Part shown: one piece after another, positions 1-12,889 of the stretch
How positions within the stretch are numbered: the first letter of the stretch is position 1
Layout of the letters: each line of letters opens with the position of its first letter
NCBI RefSeq assembly: GCF_012489685.1
Contig: NC_080044.1
Location: 25,834,369 to 25,898,368, forward strand
From: Lotus japonicus
Lineage: Eukaryota; Streptophyta; Magnoliopsida; Fabales; Fabaceae
Length of the DNA stretch: 64,000 nucleotides
Reading direction: 5' to 3'
Made by a program: the position numbers and the translations under genes
The notes under the pieces: generated by a model
Database searches by the model: none
What the model was told of the DNA's origin: nothing
The model's input: the letters and a program-made list of their open reading frames with translations, nothing else

Positions 1-1939
1 TGCTTCCTCTGAGATGTATCCATTCAGGAAGACACTCTTGACATCCATCTGATGAAGGATTATGTTGTGATTCACTGAGAAAGAGATCAGCAGTCTGATT
101 GCTTCTAATCTTGCTATTGGAGTAAATGTTTCAGTATAATCTATTTCTTCTTGCTGACTGTAGCCTTGAGCAACTAGTCTTGCTTTGTTTCTGACTACAT
201 CTCCTTTTTCATTTAGCTTGTTTCTGAATACCCATTTGGTTCCAATGATGTGAGCACCTTGAGGTTTCTTGACTAGGTTCCAAACATTATTCTTGGAGAA
301 TTGATTCAGTTCTTCTTCCATTGCCAAAATTCAGTCTTTGTCTTGAAGAGCTTCATCAATTGATTTTGGTTCAATTAAGGAAACCAATCCCTTCAGACTA
401 AGTAGAGTCTCTTCAGAGGGTCTGAAAGCTGATCTGGTTCTGACTGGTTCATCTTTGTTTCCCAGAATCAACTCCTTAGGGTGAGAGGTAACAATTCTGC
501 TCTTCTTCTGAGGCTGTGGATTAGAGGGACCAACTTCCTCTGGAGTGTCTTCCTCTGGTTCAGCTTCCTCTGGAGCTTTGCCTTTGTCAGAAACATTAAT
601 ACTCATATCTGCAAACTTTTGAACTAGCTTTGACTTATCAGAGTCAAGTTTATCATCAAATCTAACATGAATAGATTCTTCAATAGTTTTAGCATTAGTA
701 TTATAAATTCTAAAACCTTTAGATCGTTCAGAGTAACCAAGTAATAGACATTTAAAAGATTTAGAATCAAACTTATGTAATCTATCCTTAGTATTCAGAG
801 CATAGCAAACACAACCAAAAGGATGAAAATAAGAAATGTTGGGTTTTACTTTCTTCCACAATTCATAAGGAGTCTTATTCAGAATTGATCACACAGAGAT
901 TCTGTTCTGAATGTAACATGTTGTGTTTACTGCCTCTGCCCAAAAGTGCTTTGCCATGTCAGTTTCTTGAAGCATGGTTCTTGCCATCTCCTGAAGAGTT
1001 CAGTTCTTCCTCTCGACAACCCCATTTTGTTGAGGAGTTCTAGGACAAGAGAAATCATATGCAATTCCATAGGAATCAAACAGACTCTCAAACTTGTCAT
1101 TCTAAAACTCTCCACCATGATCACTTCTTACACGCATAATCATGCAAGCCTTCTCGTTTTGCACTTTGGCAATAAAGGTAGAGAACACAGAATGAGACTC
1201 CTCCTTGCGGAATAGAAATTTTACCCATGTCCAGCGGCTATAGTCGTCAACAATGACCATCCCATATCTCTTGCCACCAATAGACTCAGTTTTCACTGGT
1301 CCAAAAAGGTCGATATGCAGAAGTTCCAACGGCCTTGAGGTGGAAAAAACATTCTTAGCCTTGAAAGGGACTTTTGTTGCCTTTCTGACATGCTTCACAA
1401 AGAGCATCTGAAGAGAACTTCAGAGTTGGTATGCCCCTGACAAGGTCAAGCTTACACAGTTGAGAAATCTTTCTCATACTGGCATACCCTAACCGTCTGT
1501 GCCATACCCATTGCTCCTCATTAACAGAAAAAAGGAACTTTACCTTCTGAGTTTCCAACTCAGACAATCTGATCTTATAAGTGTTGTTCCTCCTCTTGCT
1601 GTTAAACAGAACAGAGCCATCGATCTGACTTACAGCCCTGCAGGACTTTTGATTGAAGATAATATCATAATCCTTGTCAGCTAATTGGCTTATAGACAAT
1701 AAGTTGTGATTTAATCCATCTACTAGCAGAACGTTATCAATGCATGGACTATTATCAATATCAATAGTGCCAGAACCAACAATTTTACCCTTCTCATTTC
1801 CTCCAAAGCCAACTTCGCCTCCAGGCTTAAGTTTTAGCTCTTGGAACATACGCCTTTCTCCCGTCATGTGACGCGAGCATCCACTGTCCAGATACCATAA
1901 TTGGTGTTTCAGTGGAGCAATCAAGGATATCTGCAACAT
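1..1939 (-). pseudogene. Sirevirus A pol (protease, integrase, RT start), broken
   Basis: The copia polyprotein would process gag, integrate the cDNA and copy the RNA. Visible parts in order are the protease active site WYLDSGCSRHMTG near 1880, the integrase zinc region, the integrase core with DLFGP, VDDYSRW and SDHGGEF, and the beginning of RT at the left edge. Damage includes a frameshift near 1390 in the integrase zinc region, and in-frame stops at 1102-1104 (GAG to TAG relative to element C), 889-891 and 331-333 (TGG to TGA). The protease aspartate is intact here, unlike in element C. The pol frame is +1 relative to gag. It is not a functional gene. Confidence 0.88.
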
Positions 1940-3721
1940 AGATAATCTTGTCCTTAGGTACCCATTTCCTAGGTCCTTTCTTGTTAGTTACCCCAGAGGT
2001 TCTGATGACCTTGGGTTTCTCAACATAATAATGTAATGGAATTTGAGCATGATATTTAAGCACAGAAGGAGTTCCTTTTTTACGAGAGGGTTTAGCAATT
2101 TTAGCAGACAATGATTTAGGCAAAATGGTACCAGAGGGTACAAACTGTTCATGCAGAGGTTTGGCCTTAGGCATAGGAGGCTCATTTCTACTTGGTCCGA
2201 CATAGCCAATGCCACTCATCCCATTTCTACTAACGCCATAGATCATTGAAGCCATCAGGCTTCTATCTACGCTTTTAGCTAGGAATCTTTGAAAGGATTT
2301 TTCATATTTAGATTCATTCTTTATGTCAGAGGCATCACATGCAACAACTTCTTCTAACTTGATAATTTGGTTTTTAAGCACAGAGTTAGAGTTAACTAAA
2401 GCATGATTATTTTCTTTCAGTTCAGAAATAATTTTCTCAAGTTCAGTAGAAGTTTTAGAAACATCAGTAAATTCCTTTTTCAACCTCTTATGCTTATGCA
2501 AGAGAGAGTTATATTTATCCATGATATCAGACAAAGCACATTTAAGTTCAGAGGTTGACAAGGAAGCGAATACCTCATTTTTATCGTCAGAGTCTGGATC
2601 TTCCTCTGATGCTGATTCAGAATTAGTTGCTTCTTTTGACTCTGCTTCTTTGTTCTTGACAATAGTCATGAGTCCTTCAACAACTTCTCCATCAGAGTCA
2701 ACATCCTCTGACTCTGATTCATCAAAGGTCACCATGAGGCCTTTCTTAGCTTTGAAATGCTTCTTTGGCTTCTTGTCCTTTTTCAGCTTAGGACAATCAC
2801 TCTTGTAGTGCCCTGATTCTTTGCATTCAAAGCATGTGACTTTCTTTGATGAAGATTTCTTCTGACCAGAGGAAGATTCATTCTTTCCTTTATACTTTCC
2901 AGAGCCTTTGTACTTGCTCTGCCTGTGCTTCCAGATGCAAGCCTTCTGGAGATCAGAGTCAGCTCATCCTCATCAGAATCTTTAGAGGCTTCTTCAGATT
3001 CTTCTTCTTCGGCTTGGAGAGCTTTAGCCTTTTCAGATTTGGATTTCAAGTCTATAGACTTCTTCTTCAGATCCTGATGTTCAGAACGCTTCAGTTCATG
3101 ACACTTCAGTATTCTTATGAGTTCTTCCAGACTCATATGATCAACATCTCTTGTGAGCTCCAAAGAAGTTATCAGAGGCATCCAGGTTTCAGGAAGGCCT
3201 CTCAGAATTCTCATGACATGATCAGCTGTTGTGTAGCTCTTGTTGAGAGGTCTAATTCCAGCAATGAGTAGCTGAAATCTGGAGAACATGTCCTCAATGG
3301 ACTCACTGGACTCCATTTGGAAGGATTCATACTTTCTGATTAAGGCCAACGCCTTTGATTCCTTCACCTTCTTGTTTCCTTCATGGGTCATCTTTAATGA
3401 ATTAAAGATACCCTTAGCATACTCACGATCTGTGATCTTTTGATATTCTTCATAAGAGATATCACTTAGAAGAATAGTTCTAGCTTTATGATGTTGTGAG
3501 TAAAGATTCTTTTGTTCTGCAGACATCTCTGATCTTGAGATCTTCTGGCCATCAACATCAACTAGACGCTCGTAGCCATCCACTATAATATCCCAGAGAT
3601 ATGCATCAAAGCCCAGAAAGAAGCTTTCAATCCTGTCTTTCCAGTATTCAAATCTTTGCTCATCAAACATAGGAGGCTTTGCACTGTAGACATCTTTTTG
3701 CGTTTCAATGGTGGCAGCCAT
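1827..3721 (-). pseudogene. Sirevirus A gag, frameshifted
   Basis: This is the nucleocapsid gene of element A. It starts at the ATG at 3721 (MAATIETQKD), just inside the primer-binding site, as in element C. Residues ~10-220 form the UBN2/copia gag region (FEYWKDRIESFF, with GIRPLNKSYTT further on). A frameshift near 2940 throws the zinc-knuckle region out of frame. The correct frame resumes downstream and continues to the gag terminus at 1827 (HDGRKAYVPRAKT), which overlaps the start of pol in the +1 frame. The tail is serine- and acid-rich. The frameshift makes a complete product impossible without correction. Confidence 0.85.
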
Positions 3722-3782
3722 TTTAGTTTTTCACACCGGCCCGGATCACTGAACACTGTTAGGTGTGGTAATCAGAACTTGC

Positions 3783-3794
3783 GCTCTGATACCA
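3783..3794 (-). other. Primer-binding site of element A (initiator tRNA-Met type)
   Basis: On the minus strand this reads TGGTATCAGAGC, two bases inside the LTR end. It is the standard plant retrotransposon site for priming by initiator methionine tRNA. Elements C, E and F carry the identical 12 bases. Confidence 0.85.
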
Positions 3795-3796
3795 AT

Positions 3797-4905
3797 TGAA
3801 GGTATGAAAAACGATAGAAAGGGGAGTTTGAATAGCGTTTTACAACTAAAAACTCAACCCACTTGAGATTTAAATAAATCTCTTCGAACACCAAAGATAA
3901 GAGTGCAGAAATAAGAGATAATGAAAGCACACAAATGATTTTATCCTGGTTCACTTGATAAATCCCTCAAGCTAATCCAGTCCACCCGCTAAGGTGATTT
4001 CTTCCTTCTTAGAATGAAGGCAATCCACTAATTAGAGTTTTGTTACAACTGCACTTGCTACCTGCAAAGTGACTAACAATACACTAACTTAGCTAACACT
4101 AAGATTCACTCTTTTAGTCTTCTCTAGGATCTGATCAAACTTGATCTCCTAAAGGTAAAACAAACAACTGTTTGAAAGTATTGGGTTTACAAATAAGTGC
4201 TTCTACAAAAGCTGATAGTAAACACACTTAGTTCTATTTGAAGAAAGATTGCTAAGAAGAGTTTAAATATTTCTTGCGCGTGAGTAAGTTTCTTAGCCGA
4301 CATCTTTCAATCTTCAGCCTCTTTATATACTACAAGGATTAGGGTTTGAACGTTGCATGGAGATGCTACCGTTGGAGGGCAGATCTGAAATTTCCAAGTT
4401 TTGTTATGGCTGAATCAGTTAGGTAAGGTCGTGAGGAATGGTACAATTGCTTTTGTACTTCGGATAACGACATGACCTTCAACCTTGTTGACTTCTGATC
4501 AGAGGATGCTTCATCTTGGAACTTGTGAAGCTTGATGATCAGAGTCAGAGGGAAGCTTTGATCCTCTGACCTTTGTATCTTCTGCTTCTGGACTCAGAGG
4601 AGAAGTACTTGGTCTTCAAAGCCAGCTTACACTTGGACTTCAGAGTCTTCATTACTCAGCTTCTGATGCTTCAGAGCGTCTGATCCTTTAGAGCGTCTGA
4701 TCCTTCAGAGCGTCTGATCCTTCAGAGTGTCTGATTCTTCAGGGCATCTGATTCTTCAGAACGTCTGATCCTTCAGAGCTTCTAGTGAGCTGAATCCATA
4801 TTAGAGCTTTGTAATCTTCAGATCTTCTAAAGCTTGATCTACTGTTCAGATTGAACATACTACGTGCGAAAGCCTTGCAGAGGTTACTCTTTGAGCATTG
4901 TGCTT
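3797..4905 (-). repeat. 5' LTR of element A, 5'-truncated
   Basis: The LTR starts with the inward-facing end (TGAAGG on the plus strand, so the LTR ends ...CCTTCA). It matches the LTRs of element C along most of its length, including the TATA-like segment at about 4321. Full-length C LTRs are 1211 bp. About 145 bases of the outer end are missing at the junction with element D. It contains an array of 17-bp repeats not seen in C. Confidence 0.85.
4671..4785. repeat. 17-bp tandem array inside element A LTR
   Basis: Six full copies and one partial copy of a unit like TCAGAGCGTCTGATCCT lie head to tail with one to three differences between units. The array sits in the upstream (U3) part of the LTR, where enhancers normally lie. 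The C and B LTRs have scattered CTTCAGA words here but no regular array. Confidence 0.85.
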
Positions 4906-5927
4906 GGTATGTAAGGGGTAAAGTGGATACAACTCTCTTTTGCAAAACTTATAAAAATGATATTCTTATAGTTCAAATTTATGTTGATGATATCAAATTC
5001 GGCTCTGCTAATCCTTCTCTGTGCAAGGAATTCTCTAAGTTAATACAGACTGAATTTGAAATGAGTATGATGGGAGAACTCAAATACTTTTTGGGGATTC
5101 AAGTAGATCAACGACCATAAGCAACGTACATTCACCAAAGAAAATATACCAAAGAACTTCTGAAGAAGTTCAACATGTCAGAATGTACTCCTGCTTAGAC
5201 TCCAATGCATCCTACGTGCATTCTAGAAGTAGAAGACACAAGTTCAAAGGTTTGTAAGAAGCTATATCGTGGTATGATAGGCTCTCTTCTTTATCTGACT
5301 GCATCCAGGCCAGATATTCTTTTCAGTCTTCATTTATGCGCTCGTTTCCAATAAGATCCTAGAGAAACTCACTTAACTGTTGTTAAAAGAATTCTCAAAT
5401 ATCTGAAAGGCTCTACTAACCTAGGCTTGATGTATAAGAAAACATCAGAGTATAAGCTTTCAGGTTACTGTGATGCCGATTATGCTGGAGACAGAACTGA
5501 AAGGAAAAACACTTCTGGAAATTGTCAATTTCTAGGAAGCAACTTAGTCTCATGGGCAAGCAAGATGCAATCTACAATTGCTCTATCTACTGCAGAAGCA
5601 GAGTATATATCAGCTGCTATACGTAGCACTCAGATGCTCTGGATGAAACATCAGCTAGAAGATTATCAGATCTTTGAGAGCAATATTCCAATCCATTGTG
5701 ACAACACTACTGCTATTTCTCTAAGTAAGAATCCTACCTTACACTCAAGGGCCAAACACATCGAGGTAAAGTATCACTTTATTAGAGATTATGTTCAGAA
5801 GGGCGTATTTCTTCTCAAGTTTGTGGATACTGACCATCAATGGGCAGATATCTTCACAAAGCCCTTAGCAGAGGATAGATTTAAATTTATTCTGAAAAAT
5901 CTGAATATGAACTTTTGTCCTATATGA
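4906..5927 (+). pseudogene. Sirevirus D RT C-terminus and RNase H, broken
   Basis: The fragment starts at the RT segment RGKVDTTLFCKTYK and keeps the catalytic YVDD box near 4980. It then runs through the connection region to RNase H (GYCDADYAGD, STAEAEY and SRAKHIEVKYH motifs), ending at 5927. Three in-frame stops interrupt it: TAA at about 5118, TAG at about 5197 and TAA at about 5353. The RNase H part from 5427 is open. Its sequence is very close to the end of pol in element C. It is a relic without activity, truncated at its 5' side. Confidence 0.88.
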
Positions 5928-6834
5928 AGATGGATCAGAACCTCTTACTATGATGCTTCTTTATCAGAAGTTGTCTAGCTCAAAAGGTTACTTAATCAGA
6001 GGCTAGTACCCATTGGTATTACTTATGTGATAAGTCATCAAACGCGTGTCAGATTTATTCTGATACCTAGTTCCTTGTGCCTCTTGGGAATTTCTGTTGT
6101 AATGATACATACCACTTGATTCTCCACCGCGTGTTATTAGTATTTAATGCTGCTTATTACAACTTTAATTTTCAACCGTTGATTTTTACCTTTACCTTTG
6201 ATTTCTCAACTACTCAGCGGTTACTTTTGAAAAATCACTATTTACCCACGATCTCACACACGTTCCCATCACTTCACTCATTCACATTGATTTTCAAAAT
6301 CTTGAAGACTTTCTCTCTCTCTTTCTTTCCCCTCACAATCCTTCTTCACCCAAAACCTTCATCATCGTCCATGGATTCGTCAATTAGCCACAAGCAAGCA
6401 GCGACTCTCGAATACCTCAACTCTTTTTCTCAGGAGAGTCAATGCAAAGGTTTGGAAGAAACTTTTGACGGACCGGTTGTTCCTCATCTTCACATTGGAG
6501 GATCGTCCTCATCTTCTCAGGCACAACCCAGAAAACCTGAACCAGAAAAAGAAAAGGCTACTGAAATGAAGGATGCTCTAGTCGAATGTGTTCTTTCTTT
6601 TGAAGAATTAACTGTTCTCTGTGAACCAAAGGTTGATTTTGACAACCTCGAGCAACATGGGGTTAATTTGAAGGATGAGGTTGCTGCTCAGGGCTGGGAA
6701 AGCTACTTCAATCGTCTTCCTGGGCCTGTCTATGTGAAATTGGTCAAGGAATTATGGAGAAAAGCCACCTGCAATGACATTCAGATTACTTTATACATTT
6801 TGGGGCAGAAGATTGTTATTTCAGAAATCTCCAT

Positions 6835-9073
6835 TGTAACACCCCGTTTTTCATTCAAATAATGTTGGTATTTTATTTTAATTAAGATTATATTGTATAG
6901 TTGTTTAATAGGTGATATAATAATACTTTAATGAAATAAAATGTTTTTTTGTGATGCTGGGTGTGTTTTATGAAATGGAAGAGAGTTAGGGGGTGAAAGT
7001 TAGGATTAAAAATAGAGAGAAGGACTAGGAGAGATTTTAGGATTTTTAGTTTAGCCCTTGAGGAATTAGGTTTAGATGGTTTAATAAGGATGGGGAAGCA
7101 GCTAAAGAAAAGAAAGAAGAGGACGCGTGAAAGAAGAAGAAAAAGAAAGAAGAGGACGCGTGAAAGAAGAAGGAAGAGGAAAGGAAGAGAACTAGGGTTC
7201 ATCATCAATCACGGTAAGGGTGTGAGCTTTATCCTATAATTGTAGTATGATAATAAGTTGATGTAGAGCCATGCCTAGGAACTCTGAATTCGGAATTTTC
7301 GAAATTTGATTTTGAGGTAGAAGTGTTTCTGTCAGTTTTCTGTGCTGGACAGGGACCTTCTTGGTCCGATATCACCCAGTTATAGCGTTCAAATAAAAAT
7401 TTGGTAAACTAAGAAATTGTAGGGTTTTTAATCGGCTTTCCAGGCGTATAAAGAACGTAATTTTTGGTTTAGTAATGAGTTCTAGAGATCGTTTTTAGTG
7501 ACCAATGTACCTGCTGTTTCTGTCAGTTTCTGTGCTGGACAGCGAACTTCGTGGTCTGATATCACCCAGTTCTAAGGTTCAAATGAAAATTTGGTAAACT
7601 AAGAAATTGTATGGTTTTTAATCAGCTTTCTATGCGTGTAAAGAACGTAATTTTTAGTTTAGTAAAGAGTCCTGGAGATCGTTTTTAGTGACCGATGTGC
7701 CTGCTGTTTTTCAGAAAACGGATTATTGTACTTGTTTTTCAGAAAATTATTACTGTATCTGTTATTTAATTTGGGTACTCTTTTGAATTTTGGATATATG
7801 GATTATGGTGATTTATTTGAATTGGTGAAAATGAATATTTTGAATTCAATAAGATGAATTATTGGAATTGGTTGTTGATGAAGTGAGAGTTGTTGTATTG
7901 CTGTTTTGCAAATGTGATTATTTGATAACAGGTTGAAGTGTTGTTTGAGCAAATATGATGAGATTTTCATTATGGAAAGTGACGAAGAAATATGCTATAT
8001 AATGCATGTATAGAGTTGAGATGTTTGCACAAATACACTTCATACAGTCAATAGACATGTCTGCTAGTTACTGCGGTGCTAGAGAGTGTTCCAGAACCCG
8101 GTGACAGAGGTATGTCTGCTAGTTACTGCGGAGCTAGAGAATGTCCCTAAACCGGGGTAATTCTGGAAGTCTGATAGACTTTATTTGGTGGTTAACTGTT
8201 CTGTGTGAACGCGGTGATACCGCTAAGGTTAACAATTGGTACCACATGCATGTGCATTGGAGTCACACATTGAGTCTCACGTTTTTGAGTGGTCCTATGT
8301 GATGGAAGAAATATAAGAACTGTGATAGTTGTTGTTGGTGAATATCTGTGAATGATGTTGTTAGTAAAAGTTTGGATGATGTTTACCTTGTTAAAGATAT
8401 TTTATTGTGGAACAAAGTTGCTAAGTAGAACTGTCTTTGGAAATAATGAGTAAGGAAAGTATTATTGTGAAGAGAAAGTTTTTATAATGTAAACTTCTGT
8501 ATTGTTCTTTCATTACCTGTTATTATGCTTAATTATATGATGAAGTTCTCACCCTTCTGTTGGAATGATGTTCTATGCGACATCGTACAGGTACAGGTGC
8601 TAGTGGAGCATCTCATGAGAAGTAGACAGAGAGCTATATACTGTTATTTAGATAGTTATCTAGTAGTATGAGGGTCAATTGCTCTATATGTAACATTGGG
8701 GGACGTGGTTTAATAAATTATTTTGATGAGAGTAATTGACAACTCTTTTTGGTTCTTTCTTTTGTAAACTTGAGTTACATGGAGTTGACGTTTTTGGATG
8801 ACCATAATGCCTATACTTCTTTTTCTGAATTTTTTTTATTGAAGTATGTCTGGAAGATGATTTTTTGATGATTCTATTTATTTCCGTTGTGCAATGCATA
8901 AAAGATGAAGTATGATTATTTTATGAAATATTTTGATCTAAAGTTTGAGAACGTGACATATGTTATTGAGGAGATATGTAGTCTTGGAATATTTTTGTAA
9001 TGCTCTCTTTGAATATGCGTATAATCACTCTGATGTAAGTTTAAAATAAACAAGGGGATTAGAGGGTGTTACA
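6835..9073. mobile_element. S1: 2.2-kb solo-LTR-like element
   Basis: It is bounded by TGTAACACCC and GGGTGTTACA, a perfect 10-bp inverted pair, and flanked by the 5-bp duplication TCCAT (6830-6834 and 9074-9078). It lies inside the envelope-like gene of element D. No coding region of note is seen within. TG...CA ends, a 5-bp duplication and lack of genes suggest a solo LTR of a large, probably Ty3-type element. A non-coding LARD-like unit is possible. Its ends resemble those of S2 and of the fragment ending at 49860. Confidence 0.8.
7330..7705. repeat. ~190-bp tandem duplication in S1
   Basis: Two adjacent diverged copies (about 7330-7519 and 7520-7705) share CTGTGCTGGACAG, GATATCACCCAG, TTGGTAAACTAAG and GAGATCGTTTTTAGTGACC. 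The same element has shorter duplications at about 7106-7176 (AGAAGAGGACGCGTG) and at 8055-8150 (TGTCTGCTAGTTACTGCGG). Confidence 0.8.
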
Positions 9074-11648
9074 TCCATCGCCAAGCTTCTGAGAATGGAA
9101 AACAAGAGAGGGAAGCGCTTCACAAATGTTGATAACCAGATTCGGCTGAGAAGTATGTTAATCCCCATCTCTTTGGGAACAAGGTTCCAAAGTCTGTTTG
9201 CAAAACTAAGGATCTCTCTGCCAAAATGAAGGTTTGGCACAAGATTCTTCTGACTTGTATCAATCCAAGACCCACCTCCAATTCTCCAGATTACATGAAC
9301 GCTACCCAAAAGTGTATGCTTTTCTGTCTGGATATGAAGTTCAAGCTATGTCTTCCATACTTTCTCTTTCAGTATTTGAAGGATGCTGTAAAGAAATCAA
9401 GGACCACAACCACCTCTAACAAAGCTTCAATCAAATACATTCCCTTTGGAAGAATGCTTTCAGACATCTTCATTGAGAATGGGTTGGTCAAATTTCTGAA
9501 TGACTCAAATTGCTTGGATGATCTGACTCTGGCCACTGGAGAAGCCATTAACGCCAAGACCCTCTCCAACATGAAGCTCATTGAGAAAGTCATTGTGGTA
9601 ACAGTCAAGGAATCACCTGACGAGTTGGCTCTGAGACGCATCTACGTGAATGGTTATCCGCTATGGTCCAAGGAGGACTCTCTAGCTAGAAGTCATTGTG
9701 GAGTATCTGAACAGTTTGAAGGATGAATGCGTTGATGTTGATCCTGAAGTTTTCATCAGGAATCTTCCTGAAACTTCAACTGGTGAGCCTCTTAGGAAAA
9801 GGAAGTCTGAAGTGGAATCCTCTGAAGGTGATCAGAAGGCTAAGAAGAAGAAGACCAAGAAGGACTCTGCTTCAACTACTTTGAGTCAGAATCTTGCTCC
9901 AAGATCAACTTGAGGTCCTGCCCGGCGTGTAAGTAAATCCACATCTGCATCTGTTTCATTTTCTCTCAAGTCAATTGATGAAATTCTACCCTTGCCACCT
10001 GCTTCTTCCAGCACCATCTCAATCCCACCTCTGACCGTACCTCTTTCCACTCAACCTATTCACATTACCATCACCACCGTCACCACAACCTCTGACAAAC
10101 AAACTCCTCAACAACCTACCCAAGATTTGTTAGATTAAATTCATCAATCCTCCACTGCTCCAGCTCCACCAATCACACACCTCACCTATCCCAGACTCAC
10201 CCCCAATGAATCTGAACCATCCAATCTTGTTCTTCTTTCTGTTGCCTTTCCAACAGAGATTGTTCCAACAACAACTTCAGAACCCTCTGATGTTACCCTC
10301 AGAAACTACTCCCCAACCACTTCCAAAGATTTTGCCTTCTCTCAACCAGAAAACCCAGCAATCCAATCCCCATCTGATCCACCCATTCAAGATCAGATGA
10401 TTGTAGACCAAGCATCTGAACAACTCCACTCTGAAGCAGAAACCTCTGCTCCAGTTACCTCTGAAGCTTCAAGCTCCACTCTCAAACGCACCCCTTCCAA
10501 CCAAGCTTTGATTTCCTTCAGTTCACCTGAGCCCCATAACCTTCTTGAGTTTCTGAACTGCATGACTATTGAGGCAAACACAGTGATCCGCAATCTGTAC
10601 TTTGTCACTGATAATTGTCCTAAACCAAGATTGGTAAAGACCTATTGGGAAAGTTTTGAGCATTGGCTGAGAATTCAACTTGAAGACTTGCTTGCATATG
10701 CTGATTATGATAAGGATAATAGAATCAAGAATGCTGACACAAGAGAAGCCTTTCTGAAAGCGCGTGCTGAATATCAAGGTCTTCTCAGATTGCAAGAGTT
10801 AGCTCTGGCTGGAATTCGTCGCAGAGAAGAAGAAGAAGAAAATACAGCTCTCCAGGTTGCATTTGAAGATGAAATGGCTGAATGGATTCAAGCTGAGAAT
10901 GTCTATGAAGATGTTGCATGTGAAGAAGGCACTCGCCTTGCAGCTATGCTTAAGAAAGGAAAAACCCTCATATTGATTCTGAACCTAGTGGCTCTGCACC
11001 TGCTCAGATTACCGCTCAGATCGCTCCCTCTTCATCAGCTTCACCTGATCTTTCTGCTATTGCACAACAGTTGGCTAGTTGTCAAGAGCGCTTTGACAAG
11101 CAAGAAGTGTTTAACAAGAGTGTTGAAGAGATGTTTGCTGTTATTCTGCAAAGGCTCCCAAATCCCAAACCTTAGTCCCTTAGGATTTCTCCTTTCCCTC
11201 TTGTTTCCTATTTTCTTTTTTCTTTTTTAACTTCTTTTATATACTCTTTTATATATTTCTTGTCATTTTTCTTTATTTATACTTATTATTAGTTTTACTT
11301 CTTGTTTTCTATTATCGTTTTTATTCTCTGATATTCATCATCCTCTAACTTCACACATACACACATATAAACAAAACTTCTTTATTCATTAAAAACGGAT
11401 GAGTACATCTAGAATGGAGGATTTATCCTCATTACATGATAACGCTCTAGCATTACTTCTAGTTTCCTATCAATGGGCTGCCTCTGACGAATCAGTTGTG
11501 CCATCTCATTCTTGCACTCTTCTCGTCGCTCCTCCGTGTCCTCTGCTCGGAGCTCCAGTTCCATCTCCCAACCACCAATCATCTTGGTGATTTCAGCCTC
11601 CTCTCGGAAGAGCTCACCCAGCTCCTCCACGTACTCCAGAAAGATGCG

Positions 11649-12889
11649 TGAAGGTGCGAAAAACACTAGAAAGGGGGGGTTTGAATAGAGTTTTTGAATC
11701 TTGGATATACTTTTTCTGCTTTTTCAAAACTCAAAGATAAAAACTAAGTGCTGAAAGATAGGAAGTAAAGCACACGAGTATTTTATCCTGGTTCACTTGA
11801 GATAAAAGCTCAAGCTAATCCAGTCCACCTGTGAAGGTGATTTCTTCCTTCTTCTGATGAAGGCAATCCACTAAAATCAATGAGTGTTACAACTGCACTT
11901 TGCAACCTGCTAAGTGACTAACAATACACTGATTTTCTCACTAGTATCCTCTTAAGAAGCTGATCTATCGATCCTCTTAAGACTAGCTAAATACTGAATC
12001 AGCCTTGATTCAGTCCTCTCAAGATCCGACCAACCTTGGTCTCTTGATGAACTTTACAATATGATGTAAAAGGTTTCGGGTTTACAAAGAGTGCTTCTAA
12101 CAAGCGAATAGTAAACTCAGAAGTTTAAGAACAGTGAAGAAATAATGCTAAGAGAATGGTTCGTATATGTTGAATATTTTCAGCAAAGTTTCTTGGCCTC
12201 TTTCTTCTTTCTTCAGCCTTTATATACTCCAAGACTTGTGATGTAGCCGTTGCTAGGGTTTTATCCGTTGGAGTGGCAATTCTGTAATATCAGACTGCTA
12301 GGCTGTACAAGGTAGGTGGCGGACAGACTGAGACTTGTACGATGTTGTACTGTGATAGCGACCTGTCCTCTCACCGGTTGACTTGAGATCAATGAGCTTC
12401 AGATGAACGTTGATGAAGCTTCTAATCATCGTCAGATTGGAGCTTGGAGTCTTCTGACCATGCAACTTCTGCTTCTGAACAAGTTCCTCAGAACTTCTGA
12501 TCGTCAGAGCTAGAATAGCTTGGATTTCAGAACCAACTTCTTGCAAGTCTTCAGAACTTGAGTCTTCTGCTTCTGGACCGTTCCACTGGAACATCTGGTC
12601 TTCAGAACTTCTGACTTGAGTTCTTCAGATCTTCTTGAGAGCTTCCATCTTCAGAGCTTTTGAAGCTTTTGCCACTGTTCAGAACGAACATGGTAGGATG
12701 AAGAGCTCTCTTTTTAGTAACCCTTGGTTCTTCTTCTTCTGAACGAATAGGCTTGGGTCAGATTCAGAACCTGTTTGTCACAACTTAAAAAGACAAACGT
12801 TAGGGTACCACAATTGTTCATCATCACAAACCTTAATTGTAATCATCAAAATATAGAGATGCAACCACTGATCAAACCTTGATCTTACA
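11649..12889 (-). repeat. 3' LTR of element B
   Basis: 1241 bp, almost identical to the 5' LTR at 26626-27865. On the minus strand it begins TGTAAGATC and ends CACCTTCA. The TATA box TATATAAAG lies on the minus strand at about 12219-12227. The outer end abuts the target duplication ATGCG. Confidence 0.93.

Larger units (their letters stand above)
1..4905 (-). mobile_element. Sirevirus A (Ty1/copia), truncated at both ends
   Basis: Read leftwards, this element has an LTR (3797-4905), a primer-binding site, gag, protease, integrase and the start of reverse transcriptase, then runs off the left window edge. The copia order (integrase before RT) and close similarity to elements B and C identify it as SIRE/Sirevirus type. 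The first ~145 bases of its 5' LTR are missing where it abuts element D near 4905. Gag and pol carry several stops and frameshifts, so this copy is an old, dead relic. Its RT catalytic YVDD box, RNase H and envelope-like gene would lie left of position 1. Confidence 0.9.
6371..11175 (+). pseudogene. Sirevirus D envelope-like gene, split by S1
   Basis: This is the additional gene placed after pol in Sireviruses, called envelope-like; its function is unproven. It starts at the ATG at 6371 (MDSSISHKQ). The N-terminal third holds the conserved block FNRLPGPVYVKLVKELW, shared with B and C. I recall this block from the 'putative plant transposon protein' domain. S1 interrupts the gene at codon 155; the frame resumes exactly across the duplicated TCCAT. 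After 9074 there are frameshifts, and a TAA lies near 10137. The proline/serine-rich middle and the charged C-terminal helix end at about 11175. I see no clear signal peptide or membrane anchor. Confidence 0.82.
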
